From positions 2,423,276 to 2,487,275 of the forward strand of contig NZ_VEIO01000001.1 in assembly GCF_007680605.1 (NCBI RefSeq): 64,000 nt of DNA, given 5' to 3'. Of this stretch, positions 8,025 to 15,228 are shown one piece after another. Position 1 is the stretch's first letter; every line of letters starts with the position of its first letter. Source of the stretch: Paenibacillus xylanexedens (GTDB taxonomy: Bacteria > Bacillota > Bacilli > Paenibacillales > Paenibacillaceae). The position numbers were made by a program, and so were the translations under genes. The notes beneath the pieces were generated by a model. That model searched no databases. It was given only the letters and a program-made list of their open reading frames with translations, and was not told where the DNA came from.

Positions 8025-8915
8025 TTATTTTGCACGTGGATGATGGGTCTCATAAATTTCTTTCATCGTCTTGCGTCCATGCTGACTGTATTGCTGCCCG
8101 GGCTGTTCGACATGACCAAGCATGTCCTGCACCGCACGAGTGTCAGCTCCGTTTGCAATGAGATGAGCAGCAAATGAATGGCGCAGCGTATGCGGTGTTA
8201 TCTCACCCGAAATACCCGCATCCACAGCAGATTTTTTTAGCAGCTTCCAGAATCCCTGCCGGGTTAAACGTCTGCCGGATACATTCACAAATAATGCCTG
8301 CTCGTCCGCTCCCGCTTTAAGCAATTGTTCACGGAACTCGTCTATATATACGCTCGCCCAGTGGGCAGCCGGTGCACCAATCGGAAGAATACGCTCTTTA
8401 CCCGCTCCGCCGCAACGAATGAAGCGCATACCAGGCTGTACATCCCGTACATCCAGCGCAATCAGTTCCGACACCCGAATGCCCGTAGCATATAACAACT
8501 CCAGCATGGCTCGATCTCGAACGCCTTGGGGTGAGCTGACATCTGGAGAGGCAAGCAACAGTTCGATCTCCGGAATCGTAAGAACTTGGGGAGGTGTCTT
8601 ATCGGCCTTGGGTGCTTCCACATCAAACGTAGGGTCCTGTACAATCTCGCCGCGCCGCATCAGAAAATGGAAATACGATCGCAAGGATACGATGCTGCGA
8701 GCAATCGTTGCATTCGCACGGCCATCCTGTTTGAGCTGACCCACAAATAACACAACATGTGTTCGTCTAACCTCACTCGCTTCGCGAATTCCATATTCCT
8801 TTCTCACAAATTCAACGAACTTGTCCACATCTCGAAGATAGGATTCCAGCGTACTGCTCGACTTCCCTTTATCTTCTTCCAGGTATAAAGCATAGGCGTG
8901 TATGGTCTGATTCAT
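8025..8915 (-). CDS. xerD: Tyrosine recombinase XerD (RipX)
   Basis: Site-specific recombinase that, with XerC/CodV, resolves chromosome dimers at dif. The 296-residue protein has the N-terminal SAM-like DNA-binding domain and a catalytic domain with Arg in ATGIRVSELIAL, Lys in AGKERILPIG, HTLRHSFAAHL, the LGH histidine and a tyrosine near the C-terminus. The segment after LGH is unusual: VEQPGQQYSQHGRK replaces the common pattern of the ADISTTQIYTHVTK type and is one residue shorter before the Tyr. The ATG at 8913-8915 has GAGGAG 8 bp upstream; an earlier in-frame GTG lacks spacing. Position next to yqzK-fur supports XerD, not a phage integrase. Confidence 0.93.
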   Translation of the reverse strand: MNQTIHAYALYLEEDKGKSSSTLESYLRDVDKFVEFVRKEYGIREASEVRRTHVVLFVGQLKQDGRANATIARSIVSLRSYFHFLMRRGEIVQDPTFDVEAPKADKTPPQVLTIPEIELLLASPDVSSPQGVRDRAMLELLYATGIRVSELIALDVRDVQPGMRFIRCGGAGKERILPIGAPAAHWASVYIDEFREQLLKAGADEQALFVNVSGRRLTRQGFWKLLKKSAVDAGISGEITPHTLRHSFAAHLIANGADTRAVQDMLGHVEQPGQQYSQHGRKTMKEIYETHHPRAK

Positions 8916-9007
8916 GTACAACACTCCTCATCTGACAGCAATGCCAAACGGCAGGCTGCTTCCGTATTTGCATCCCTGACGAACGGAGTCACTCTTCACG
9001 CCTGCAG

Positions 9008-9250
9008 CTACTCACCGTACCAATAGAAGAGACGGAGCCGCTCCGACATCGTAGGACGTGCTTCTCCAGTGCCTGGCCAATCCGTTTCCTGAAATACCTT
9101 AACCGCATTGCCCATTGGCATCTGATACTGATCCACAGGTGAAATCCATCCGTTGAACAGATCGAGTACGTGGTAGAACAGATACACCAGCGCAGCAAAA
9201 AACACAATAAATCGTATAAAACGCAACCCTCTCCGCACAGATATAATCAT
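9008..9250 (-). CDS. yqzK: YqzK family small membrane protein (DUF4227)
   Basis: An 80-residue protein with one hydrophobic segment near the N-terminus (IRFIVFFAALVYLFYHVLDL), then a short soluble tail ending in RLRLFYWYGE. This matches the uncharacterised YqzK/DUF4227 family found between fur and xerD in Bacillales, which is exactly its place here. The ATG at 9248-9250 has GGGAGGGG nine bases upstream. Longer in-frame extensions upstream lack ribosome-binding sites and have no family resemblance. The function is not known. Confidence 0.88.
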   Translation of the reverse strand: MIISVRRGLRFIRFIVFFAALVYLFYHVLDLFNGWISPVDQYQMPMGNAVKVFQETDWPGTGEARPTMSERLRLFYWYGE

Positions 9251-9411
9251 TGGAACTGTCCCCTCCCGTATTTCAAGTCCAGTATCGTTCTTGAAACAGG
9301 GTATGTCCAAATGTCCGGGAATATGCCTTGACGAGTGAACCATAAGCCAGGTTCGTGACCAAAAAAGCTCCCCCGTCAAAACCGCCGGTGAGAGCTTGAA
9401 GATAGGCTATG

Positions 9412-9879
9412 TTATTCTTCATCTTTGGGCTTTTGTTCATTTTTAGCTTTGCAACGATAACAAATTCCATGAAAGTCCAGTCGGTGATCTACTACCGAAA
9501 AGTTAAATTCCCGCTCCAGTCGTTCTTCAAGCGGTCCAAGCCAGTCCTCACGTATTTCATCCATACTTCCGCATTGCACGCAGATTAAGTGATGATGGTG
9601 ATGCTTGGATGTATCTCCGCGCAGATCATAACGCGCTACACCGTCGCCGAAGTTGATTTTCTCTACAACATGCAACTCACTCAATAGTTCGAGGGTACGG
9701 TACACGGTTGCCAGACCGATTTCGGGAGCCTTTTCTTTAACGAGCATGAATACATCCTCTGCACTCAGATGATCTTCTTCGTTCTCTAAAAGTACTCTTA
9801 CGGTGGCTTCCCGCTGGGGCGTTAATTTATAACCTTGGGACTGTAGTTGCTGCTTAATTTTATCGATCCGTGCTTCCAT
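9412..9879 (-). CDS. fur: Ferric uptake regulator Fur
   Basis: Iron-sensing repressor of siderophore and iron-uptake genes. The 155-residue protein has an N-terminal winged helix (TPQREATVRVLLENEEDHLS, then the recognition helix region GLATVYRTLELL) and a C-terminal dimerisation/metal domain with KHHHHHLICVQCG and CYRCK, supplying two CxxC pairs for structural zinc. Neighbours yqzK and xerD support Fur over the paralogues PerR and Zur. Three sequences matching the Fur-box consensus occur at 25-27 kb in this window, so its regulon is probably represented here. A good sigma-A promoter lies upstream. Confidence 0.93.
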   Translation of the reverse strand: MEARIDKIKQQLQSQGYKLTPQREATVRVLLENEEDHLSAEDVFMLVKEKAPEIGLATVYRTLELLSELHVVEKINFGDGVARYDLRGDTSKHHHHHLICVQCGSMDEIREDWLGPLEERLEREFNFSVVDHRLDFHGICYRCKAKNEQKPKDEE

Positions 9880-9933
9880 TTTCTCCCTCCCCCTAGGAAA
9901 TCATTGCACACTGCAACTTAACCCACTCTTTTC

Positions 9934-9963
9934 ATTATAGGGGGAGTTCAATATCAAAGTCAA
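9934..9963 (-). promoter_or_regulatory. Sigma-A-type promoter of fur
   Basis: On the minus strand TTGACT (9958-9963) and a perfect TATAAT (9934-9939) are 18 bp apart, about 55 bp upstream of the fur start. A short dyad TTGCA/TGCAA (9904-9916) follows near the expected +20 region. No canonical Fur box was seen here. Confidence 0.7.
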
Positions 9964-9986
9964 CATTTTAGGACATGTAGTACAAG

Positions 9987-10616
9987 CTAGACAGGAAGCA
10001 ACATCGGCGTGACCCAGCGCATCATTGCGGGAGTAATCCATGTTTCAAAAGAGGCCACTCCAAGCAGCAATACCGCCATAACCACCGTCAGAATAATATA
10101 GGAAGCAAACGGTCTTTGGCGGCCTGGTGCGCGCTGCATCAAAACCCGATTACGTATGATATATAAGGAGAACGTCATCGCAGCCACACTACAGATCAGT
10201 AAGATTGGAATGACGAACAGATTATGCGGCGCTACAGATACAAGTGCAAACAGTAGTCCTTTCCACGAGTACTGCCCAACGAGATAACCTACAGTAAAGC
10301 CGATCAGTACCCCTTTTAAAAAATCAAGAACCAGTATGCCTGGTAAACCTACAACAGACAAGCCGAGAATGAAGATCAACCCGACCCATTTAAGATGAAG
10401 CATGGCTATATCCCAATAAGCGGTGTGCTCCGTCCCTTGTGAACTATGTTGCACCGTCATAAAGAAGTTGCCCAGATAGGCTTCAAGATCCTGTCGCTGT
10501 TCCAAGGAAAGAGCGTTGACCATCAATGCGCCAAAAATGACACCAACCAGAAACAAGACAGCGACGAATACATATAACGAGGTTTGCCCTTTAAACGTAA
10601 AATAGGAAGAACGCAT
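9987..10616 (-). CDS. spoIIM: Stage II sporulation protein M
   Basis: SpoIIM is a mother-cell membrane protein of the SpoIID-SpoIIM-SpoIIP peptidoglycan-degrading machine that drives septal thinning and engulfment. The 209-residue sequence has about five hydrophobic segments, with the family-typical loop LDFLKGVLIGFTVGYLVGQY and SVAPHNLFVIPILL. The ATG is preceded by AAAGGGGAC. It sits upstream of fur on the same strand with a ~110-bp spacer containing the fur promoter, the same arrangement as in B. subtilis. Confidence 0.95.
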   Translation of the reverse strand: MRSSYFTFKGQTSLYVFVAVLFLVGVIFGALMVNALSLEQRQDLEAYLGNFFMTVQHSSQGTEHTAYWDIAMLHLKWVGLIFILGLSVVGLPGILVLDFLKGVLIGFTVGYLVGQYSWKGLLFALVSVAPHNLFVIPILLICSVAAMTFSLYIIRNRVLMQRAPGRQRPFASYIILTVVMAVLLLGVASFETWITPAMMRWVTPMLLPV

Positions 10617-10769
10617 ACAGGTACGAGTCCCCTTTCCGGTTATCCTGCTCCAAGGAGATAAATCAAACGTTAGACTTGATCATCCTCATGTTTCAGCTTA
10701 TGAACCTGGGCTCACCTGTATGACTTCTTGTCCGAATTATAACAACCTGCTCTACTCGTCATACTCGTT

Positions 10770-11996
10770 CTACATTTTCTGAGATGTCTGCTCTTTGGCC
10801 GCGACCTTGCCGTATGTGCCCCCACCGCCTGAGGACAATGTCAGTTCACCATTACGAGCCGCTACGATTAATTCAGCGAGCACTGAACCAACTACTTCGG
10901 CTAGTTGAGCTTCATCTGTACGATGCAATACAGCCATCTCTGTTCCAAAACGATCCAGTAGTTGACGTAGCTTGGCTTTACCAAGCCCTGGAATGAACTC
11001 AAGTGGAACCTGATAATAGTATGGTGGCCTATTTGCAGGAAGCTCCGGTTGCTCACGGTCAGCAATAGCCAGAATACGGTCCAGCACCCCTTGAACTAGC
11101 TTGGGGCTACCACAGAGAGAACAACGTTCAGCGGACAAATCCTTCTCATCCATGACGCTGCCACATGCTGCACAATAGGTCCGGTGATACTTTCCGAGTC
11201 TTGGATTCAAACCATAATTAGCTGCAATCCTTCTTCCCTCTTCCCCCAGCAAAGCCTTACCGAATTCGTCAAACGAAGGCGAGGCAATCTGTAACTCATT
11301 ATATTCCCGCCCGATTTTACCTAGCGAATGCGCATCCGAATTCGTTAGAAACGGAACCTGGTCCAGTTCCCGAATATAACTCGCCATAGAAGAATCCGAG
11401 CTTAGACCCAGTTCAACCGCATCCACAAGGCTCGTGTCCAGCACATCCGCCATACGTGGCGCTGTGCTACCATAAATGCCCTTGTGCGGTGTAAACACGT
11501 GAGCGGGTACAATAAGCCCGCCGCGTGCCTTGATCTCCGCTTGCATCTCAAGAGCAGGTACGTATACCCGCTGGGAGCTGAGATTTACATTTTTCATATA
11601 ACGCGTCATCCAGGTTGTAAAAGACTTCATTGTATCCAGATCCCGAAAGTAGGCGAGCATGTGGAACTCACGCATCTCAGGCTCGCGAAGCTCGATTTCG
11701 GTTCCGAGCAGAATGGTTGTATCCTGATAAGCAATACCACCGCCCTCAACCTCAGACATCGTACCGTTCTCCAGCAGATCCTCAATATCCCTCTGCACAA
11801 CCGGAGAATGGCAATCAATGACCCCAAGCAAATGAATTCCTTTACGAGTGGATGCCTCCCGAGCTATATTTTCAAAAGTCAAGTCACGGCTACCGCTGAT
11901 TTTAACCGACTCGCCACGGGACGTACGTCCGATGTGGATATGCAGATCCGCATAACACGGCTCCCACAGCGGTAGCGTTCCCTTTTGATTTTGCAT
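10770..11996 (-). CDS. Endonuclease Q family PHP-domain protein
   Basis: This 408-residue protein matches the bacterial EndoQ-like family. The N-terminal PHP metal site is visible (YADLHIHIGRTSRGE, GVIDCHSP, PAHVFTPHKG, SDAHSLGKIGREY). A zinc ribbon (CAACG and CSLCG, residues ~275-300) and a C-terminal helix-hairpin-helix-like stretch (FIPGLGKAKLRQLLDRFG) follow. Archaeal EndoQ incises DNA 5' of deaminated or abasic bases; the same role is inferred here, not shown. It starts 2 bp after nudF and was probably co-transcribed with it, linking two nucleotide-damage functions. Confidence 0.85.
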   Translation of the reverse strand: MQNQKGTLPLWEPCYADLHIHIGRTSRGESVKISGSRDLTFENIAREASTRKGIHLLGVIDCHSPVVQRDIEDLLENGTMSEVEGGGIAYQDTTILLGTEIELREPEMREFHMLAYFRDLDTMKSFTTWMTRYMKNVNLSSQRVYVPALEMQAEIKARGGLIVPAHVFTPHKGIYGSTAPRMADVLDTSLVDAVELGLSSDSSMASYIRELDQVPFLTNSDAHSLGKIGREYNELQIASPSFDEFGKALLGEEGRRIAANYGLNPRLGKYHRTYCAACGSVMDEKDLSAERCSLCGSPKLVQGVLDRILAIADREQPELPANRPPYYYQVPLEFIPGLGKAKLRQLLDRFGTEMAVLHRTDEAQLAEVVGSVLAELIVAARNGELTLSSGGGGTYGKVAAKEQTSQKM

Positions 11997-11998
11997 GA

Positions 11999-12592
11999 TT
12001 AAAACCGTCCTGTCGTTTTGTAAATATCCCAGGCATACACAGCCATCATCGTTTTGGCATCACTGATTCGATTTTCGTCCATCAGCTGGTACGCTTCCTC
12101 CAGCGTGATCTCCGATACTTCAAGAAACTCATCTTCGTCCAGAGCCATCTCTCCAGCTTCCAGTTCCTCGGCAATGTACAGGTGAATGATCTCGTCCGCG
12201 AAGCCTGGCGAGGTATAGAAAGACCGCAGATGACGGAGCGACTTGGCTTCATATCCCGTTTCTTCTTTCAATTCACGTGCGGCTGCAGTTTCAGGCTGTT
12301 CACCCGGGTCAAGCTTGCCCGCTGGAATTTCAACTTCCGTACGGCCCATCGCCTGACGATATTGATCCACGACCAGCATGCGATCTCCCCTCAATGCCAG
12401 TACCGCTACCGCTCCTGGGTGTTTGATAATCTCTCGGGTAGCCGTCTGCCCGTTTGGCAGCTTCACTGTGTCTACCTGAAGTGAGATCACTTTGCCCTCA
12501 AAGATCGGCTTGGTGGATACCGTCACTTCGTCAAGCTTGGGATTCGCAGGTTGAGGTGCATGGATCGATGCAGCAGATGTTTTGGATTTCAT
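11999..12592 (-). CDS. nudF: ADP-ribose pyrophosphatase, Nudix hydrolase NudF
   Basis: The enzyme hydrolyses ADP-ribose to AMP and ribose 5-phosphate. The 197-residue protein contains a complete Nudix box, G-x5-E-x7-REL-x-EE-x-G (GKLDPGEQPETAAARELK, then EETGYE), preceded by the family's PGAVAVLAL strand. The first ~20 residues (SAASIHAPQPANP) are a low-complexity extension. The ATG has AAAGGAG upstream. It is the first gene of a short minus-strand unit with the EndoQ-like gene, and lies next to a plus-strand mciZ-like gene. No substrate selectivity beyond ADP-ribose can be read. Confidence 0.9.
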   Translation of the reverse strand: MKSKTSAASIHAPQPANPKLDEVTVSTKPIFEGKVISLQVDTVKLPNGQTATREIIKHPGAVAVLALRGDRMLVVDQYRQAMGRTEVEIPAGKLDPGEQPETAAARELKEETGYEAKSLRHLRSFYTSPGFADEIIHLYIAEELEAGEMALDEDEFLEVSEITLEEAYQLMDENRISDAKTMMAVYAWDIYKTTGRF

Positions 12593-12622
12593 GTGTAGTT
12601 CAGCTCCTTTTAATGTGTGTTG

Positions 12623-12691
12623 AGTTCAATTGAGCCGAGTTGATTTACACGGACACTCCGATGATGTGTAAAAAATTCACTCAATTGAACT
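12623..12691. repeat. Short inverted repeat related to the MITE-like element
   Basis: AGTTCAATTGAG (12623-12634) and CTCAATTGAACT (12680-12691) flank TTTACAC/GTGTAAA and a centre with ACACTCCGATGA. The same TTTACACGG..CACTCCGATGA motif lies just inside the left end of the element at 6009-6241, so this looks like a short internal-deletion derivative of that family. It could also fold as a hairpin in the nudF 5' region. Confidence 0.6.
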
Positions 12692-12797
12692 GAGATGTAG
12701 TATAAAACTGTGATTTCAGGCATATGGTGAGCCTATAAGAATTTTATCGTGTGTACAAGTCTAATGCGTACAGCGAGAACCAAGGGGGATTCACCAA

Positions 12798-12935
12798 ATG
12801 AAAAGTTATCTCACACCTCAGTCTGCGCATGTGGTCGGACAAGCCAGACAAATACAGCTTATCCTTAGACAGTGGATGCGTGAATGGGGCCCAGAAACCA
12901 AACTCTGCGACATGCTTGCGGGACGCAAAGGCTAG
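12798..12935 (+). CDS. mciZ: MciZ-like inhibitor of Z-ring formation
   Basis: A 45-residue protein, too short for most gene callers, starts at ATG 12798 with AAGGGGG upstream and is followed by a hairpin terminator. MciZ is a peptide made in the sporulating mother cell that caps FtsZ filaments and blocks a new Z-ring. The core VVGQARQIQLILRQW aligns with the VLVGKAWEIRAKLKEY core of B. subtilis MciZ, and both begin MK with a proline shortly after. It is encoded beside nudF, opposite to its neighbours. The tail (LCDMLAGRKG) is longer than in B. subtilis. Identification rests on remembered sequence similarity and size. Confidence 0.72.
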   Translation: MKSYLTPQSAHVVGQARQIQLILRQWMREWGPETKLCDMLAGRKG

Positions 12936-12955
12936 AAGCTTCACCATTGTTCAAA

Positions 12956-12989
12956 AAGTCCGAACCCGGCCTGAACCGAATTCGGACTT
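12956..12989 (+). terminator. Terminator after mciZ
   Basis: AAGTCCGAA (12956-12964) pairs with TTCGGACTT (12981-12989), followed by a T-rich run (CATTTTCTTTTTC). Confidence 0.75.
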
Positions 12990-13058
12990 CATTTTCTTTT
13001 TCAAGCGATGCTAAGTTTACATCATATCATCTAATATACGATCGTTTTTTCTGATCGC

Positions 13059-14189
13059 TTATTTGCCTTTTGCCGTTTCCTGCACAATCGCGATAACGAC
13101 TTGGGACAACTTCACAATGTCTGCTGCGCGAATGCGTTCTTTGGTGGTGTGGATATCTTCGTACCCTACAGCCAGATTCGCCGTCGGAATGCCGAACCCG
13201 TTAAAAATGTTCGCATCGCTGCCACCGCCAGAAGCAAACGTGCTTGTTTCCAGACCCAGGCTTCGAATCGCACGCTGGGCAAGTTGCACTACCTCATGGT
13301 CGTCATGGAAGCCAAATGCAGGATATTTAATCTCACTGCGGAACTCTGCGGTTGCGCCATATTTGCGACATGTCGTCTCCAATGCTTCACGCATTTGGGC
13401 AATTTGCTGTTCGATTTTCTCTTGCACAATACTGCGAGCCTCCGCATCGATCTGAACAAAGTCACATACTACGTTCAGTGCGGAGCCACCTTGGAATTTA
13501 CCGATATTCGCTGTCGTTTCGTCGTCAATGCGTCCAAGCTTCATTGCTGCAATGGCTTTGGCTGCAACCTGAATGGCACTGATTCCATCTTCCGGATTCA
13601 CGCCGGCATGTGCTGACTTGCCATAGATTTTCATCTCAATTTCGGCTCTTGCTGGAGCAGCCACGCAGATCGTACCCACCGCTCCGTTAGAATCCAGCGC
13701 ATAACCAAAGGAAGCATCGATATCTTTCGGATTCATCGCTCGTGCACCGACAAGGCCGGATTCTTCTCCAACTGTAATCACAAATTGAATTTTGCCATGC
13801 GGAATGTTGTTTTCCTGAATAATACGAATGGCTTCAAACAGAGCCGCAATGCCCGCCTTGTCGTCGGCACCCAGAATCGTTGTTCCATCACTGCGAATCC
13901 ATCCATCCTCGCTCAGCTCCGGTTTGATCCCCTGTCCGGGGGTTACGGTGTCCATGTGACATGTGAAGAGCATCGGCTCTACACCTTCCACACCCGAAGC
14001 TTCCAGTGTAACGACCAGGTTGCCCGCGCCATGCCCTGTCTCGTTCATTGTATCGTCCTCATAGACGTGAAGGCCCAGATCCTCAAATTGTTCTTTTAAC
14101 ACCTTGGAAATATTCTGTTCATTTTTTGTTTCGCTATCAATCTGCACCAGATCCATAAAATGCTGAATCACACGCTGTTCATTAATCAT
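13059..14189 (-). CDS. M20-family peptidase T-like metallopeptidase
   Basis: This 376-residue zinc peptidase is of the PepT/YqjE-like branch of M20. Visible active-site features are the HMDTVTPGQG motif (metal His plus Asp), GADDKAGIAALFEA (bridging Asp) and TVGEESGLVGA (catalytic Glu pair), with a dimerisation domain around GKSAHAGVNPEDG and the late SGGGSDANIFNG metal motif. It probably trims small peptides in the cytosol; the true substrate is unknown. The start at ATG 14187-14189 follows GGGAGGAAAG; the frame is open 29 codons further upstream but without a ribosome-binding site. Divergent from the prli42-like gene. Confidence 0.85.
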   Translation of the reverse strand: MINEQRVIQHFMDLVQIDSETKNEQNISKVLKEQFEDLGLHVYEDDTMNETGHGAGNLVVTLEASGVEGVEPMLFTCHMDTVTPGQGIKPELSEDGWIRSDGTTILGADDKAGIAALFEAIRIIQENNIPHGKIQFVITVGEESGLVGARAMNPKDIDASFGYALDSNGAVGTICVAAPARAEIEMKIYGKSAHAGVNPEDGISAIQVAAKAIAAMKLGRIDDETTANIGKFQGGSALNVVCDFVQIDAEARSIVQEKIEQQIAQMREALETTCRKYGATAEFRSEIKYPAFGFHDDHEVVQLAQRAIRSLGLETSTFASGGGSDANIFNGFGIPTANLAVGYEDIHTTKERIRAADIVKLSQVVIAIVQETAKGK

Positions 14190-14270
14190 TAGACTTTCCT
14201 CCCTATCGTAGATACGGTACAATACAGGTACTATGGCTTGTTCAAAAGTTCTGAAAGGAGTTCTCTCTTC

Positions 14271-14372
14271 ATGCAAAATAAGAAATGGTTCAAAATTGTG
14301 ATCTATCTCATGCTGGCAGCTATGGTTGGCTCCACTCTTTTCATCGCACTGGAACCGTTGCTGTTCGGATAG
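14271..14372 (+). CDS. Prli42-like stressosome-associated membrane miniprotein
   Basis: A 33-residue protein with a strong ribosome-binding site (AAAGGAG, 10 bp before ATG). It has a basic head (MQNKKWFK) and one membrane helix (IVIYLMLAAMVGSTLFIAL), the pattern of the Prli42 family, which anchors the stressosome to the membrane in Listeria. It is encoded divergently from the peptidase T-like gene with an 81-bp shared promoter region. A second member-specific feature, a short C-terminus after the helix, also fits. No stressosome genes are in the window, so the role is inferred from the family only. Confidence 0.7.
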   Translation: MQNKKWFKIVIYLMLAAMVGSTLFIALEPLLFG

Positions 14373-14405
14373 TCACCCTGATCTGAAGCTCTCTTAACGC
14401 GCTGT

Positions 14406-15113
14406 CTACAGACGCTGGAGGGCTTCTTTTTCTGTACTCCATATCAGATCATATGGGAATATACGCTGAAAATAAGGTACAATATCCCGGGCTACCTGCT
14501 CCACTGTGTATGACTTCCCCGTAATATCCTCCAATGAAGTCACGCCATACTGTTCAATTCCGCATGGAATAATGCCCTGAAACCCGGCATGTTGAATGCC
14601 TGAGGTGATGTTAAAAGCAAACCCGTGACTCGTCACAAATCCACGTCGATGCTTACACCGATTAAACTTGATGCCGATGGCTGCAATCTTCAAATCACCG
14701 ATCCATACGCCTGTATATCCCTCTTTACGCTCGGATTCAACGCCCTGATCGGCGAGATAATCGATCATCACCTGCTCCAGCTTACGCAAGTAAGCATGCA
14801 GATCCAGTTCCTCATCCCGACCAAGGACTAACAAAGGGTAACCTACCAATTGACCCGGTCCATGATAAGTAATATCACCGCCGCGATCAATTTGAAACAA
14901 GGAGATGCCCTGTGCTTTCAACTCTTCCTCACTCCAAAGCAGATGCTCCGGATGGTTCTGTGAACCAATGGTATAGGTTGGCGGATGCTGTAAAAGCAAC
15001 ATTTGTTCAGGACCTTCGCCTTCGTCCAGCTGCTGCACAATTGACTTCTGAAGATTCCATGCCGCTTCATAATCAAGCATCGGTATGTATGCCACATTCA
15101 GCGGTTTGCCCAT
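14406..15113 (-). CDS. lipB: Octanoyltransferase LipB
   Basis: Transfers octanoate from acyl-carrier protein to lipoyl domains, the first step of lipoate synthesis. The protein (about 235 residues) has the signature RGGDITYHGPGQLVGYPL, the substrate-pocket Lys in AIGIKFNR, HGFAFNI and the catalytic Cys in IIPCGIEQYG. Starts are ambiguous: the ATG at 15111-15113 follows AAGGATGTGGGG, while an ATG at 15135 would add eight residues with a poor site. It lies just downstream of bkdB, whose E2 subunit carries a lipoyl domain, so the operon supplies both the enzyme and its cofactor. Bacillus subtilis uses LipM/LipL instead, so a classical LipB is a notable difference. Confidence 0.92.
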   Translation of the reverse strand: MGKPLNVAYIPMLDYEAAWNLQKSIVQQLDEGEGPEQMLLLQHPPTYTIGSQNHPEHLLWSEEELKAQGISLFQIDRGGDITYHGPGQLVGYPLLVLGRDEELDLHAYLRKLEQVMIDYLADQGVESERKEGYTGVWIGDLKIAAIGIKFNRCKHRRGFVTSHGFAFNITSGIQHAGFQGIIPCGIEQYGVTSLEDITGKSYTVEQVARDIVPYFQRIFPYDLIWSTEKEALQRL

Positions 15114-15228
15114 GTTTCCCCACATCCTTCTGCCCATGGTTTAATATATGAAGATACGCCCGTCTCTAGACAGCCAGAAAAGTGCACGGCCCGAGGCACA
15201 TACACTTTCCCGTCATTCTATCATAAAC

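Noticed and set aside
12744..12947. 67-codon minus-strand frame over mciZ
   Set aside because: The plus-strand reading has a proper RBS, terminator and family match; the minus-strand one has none.
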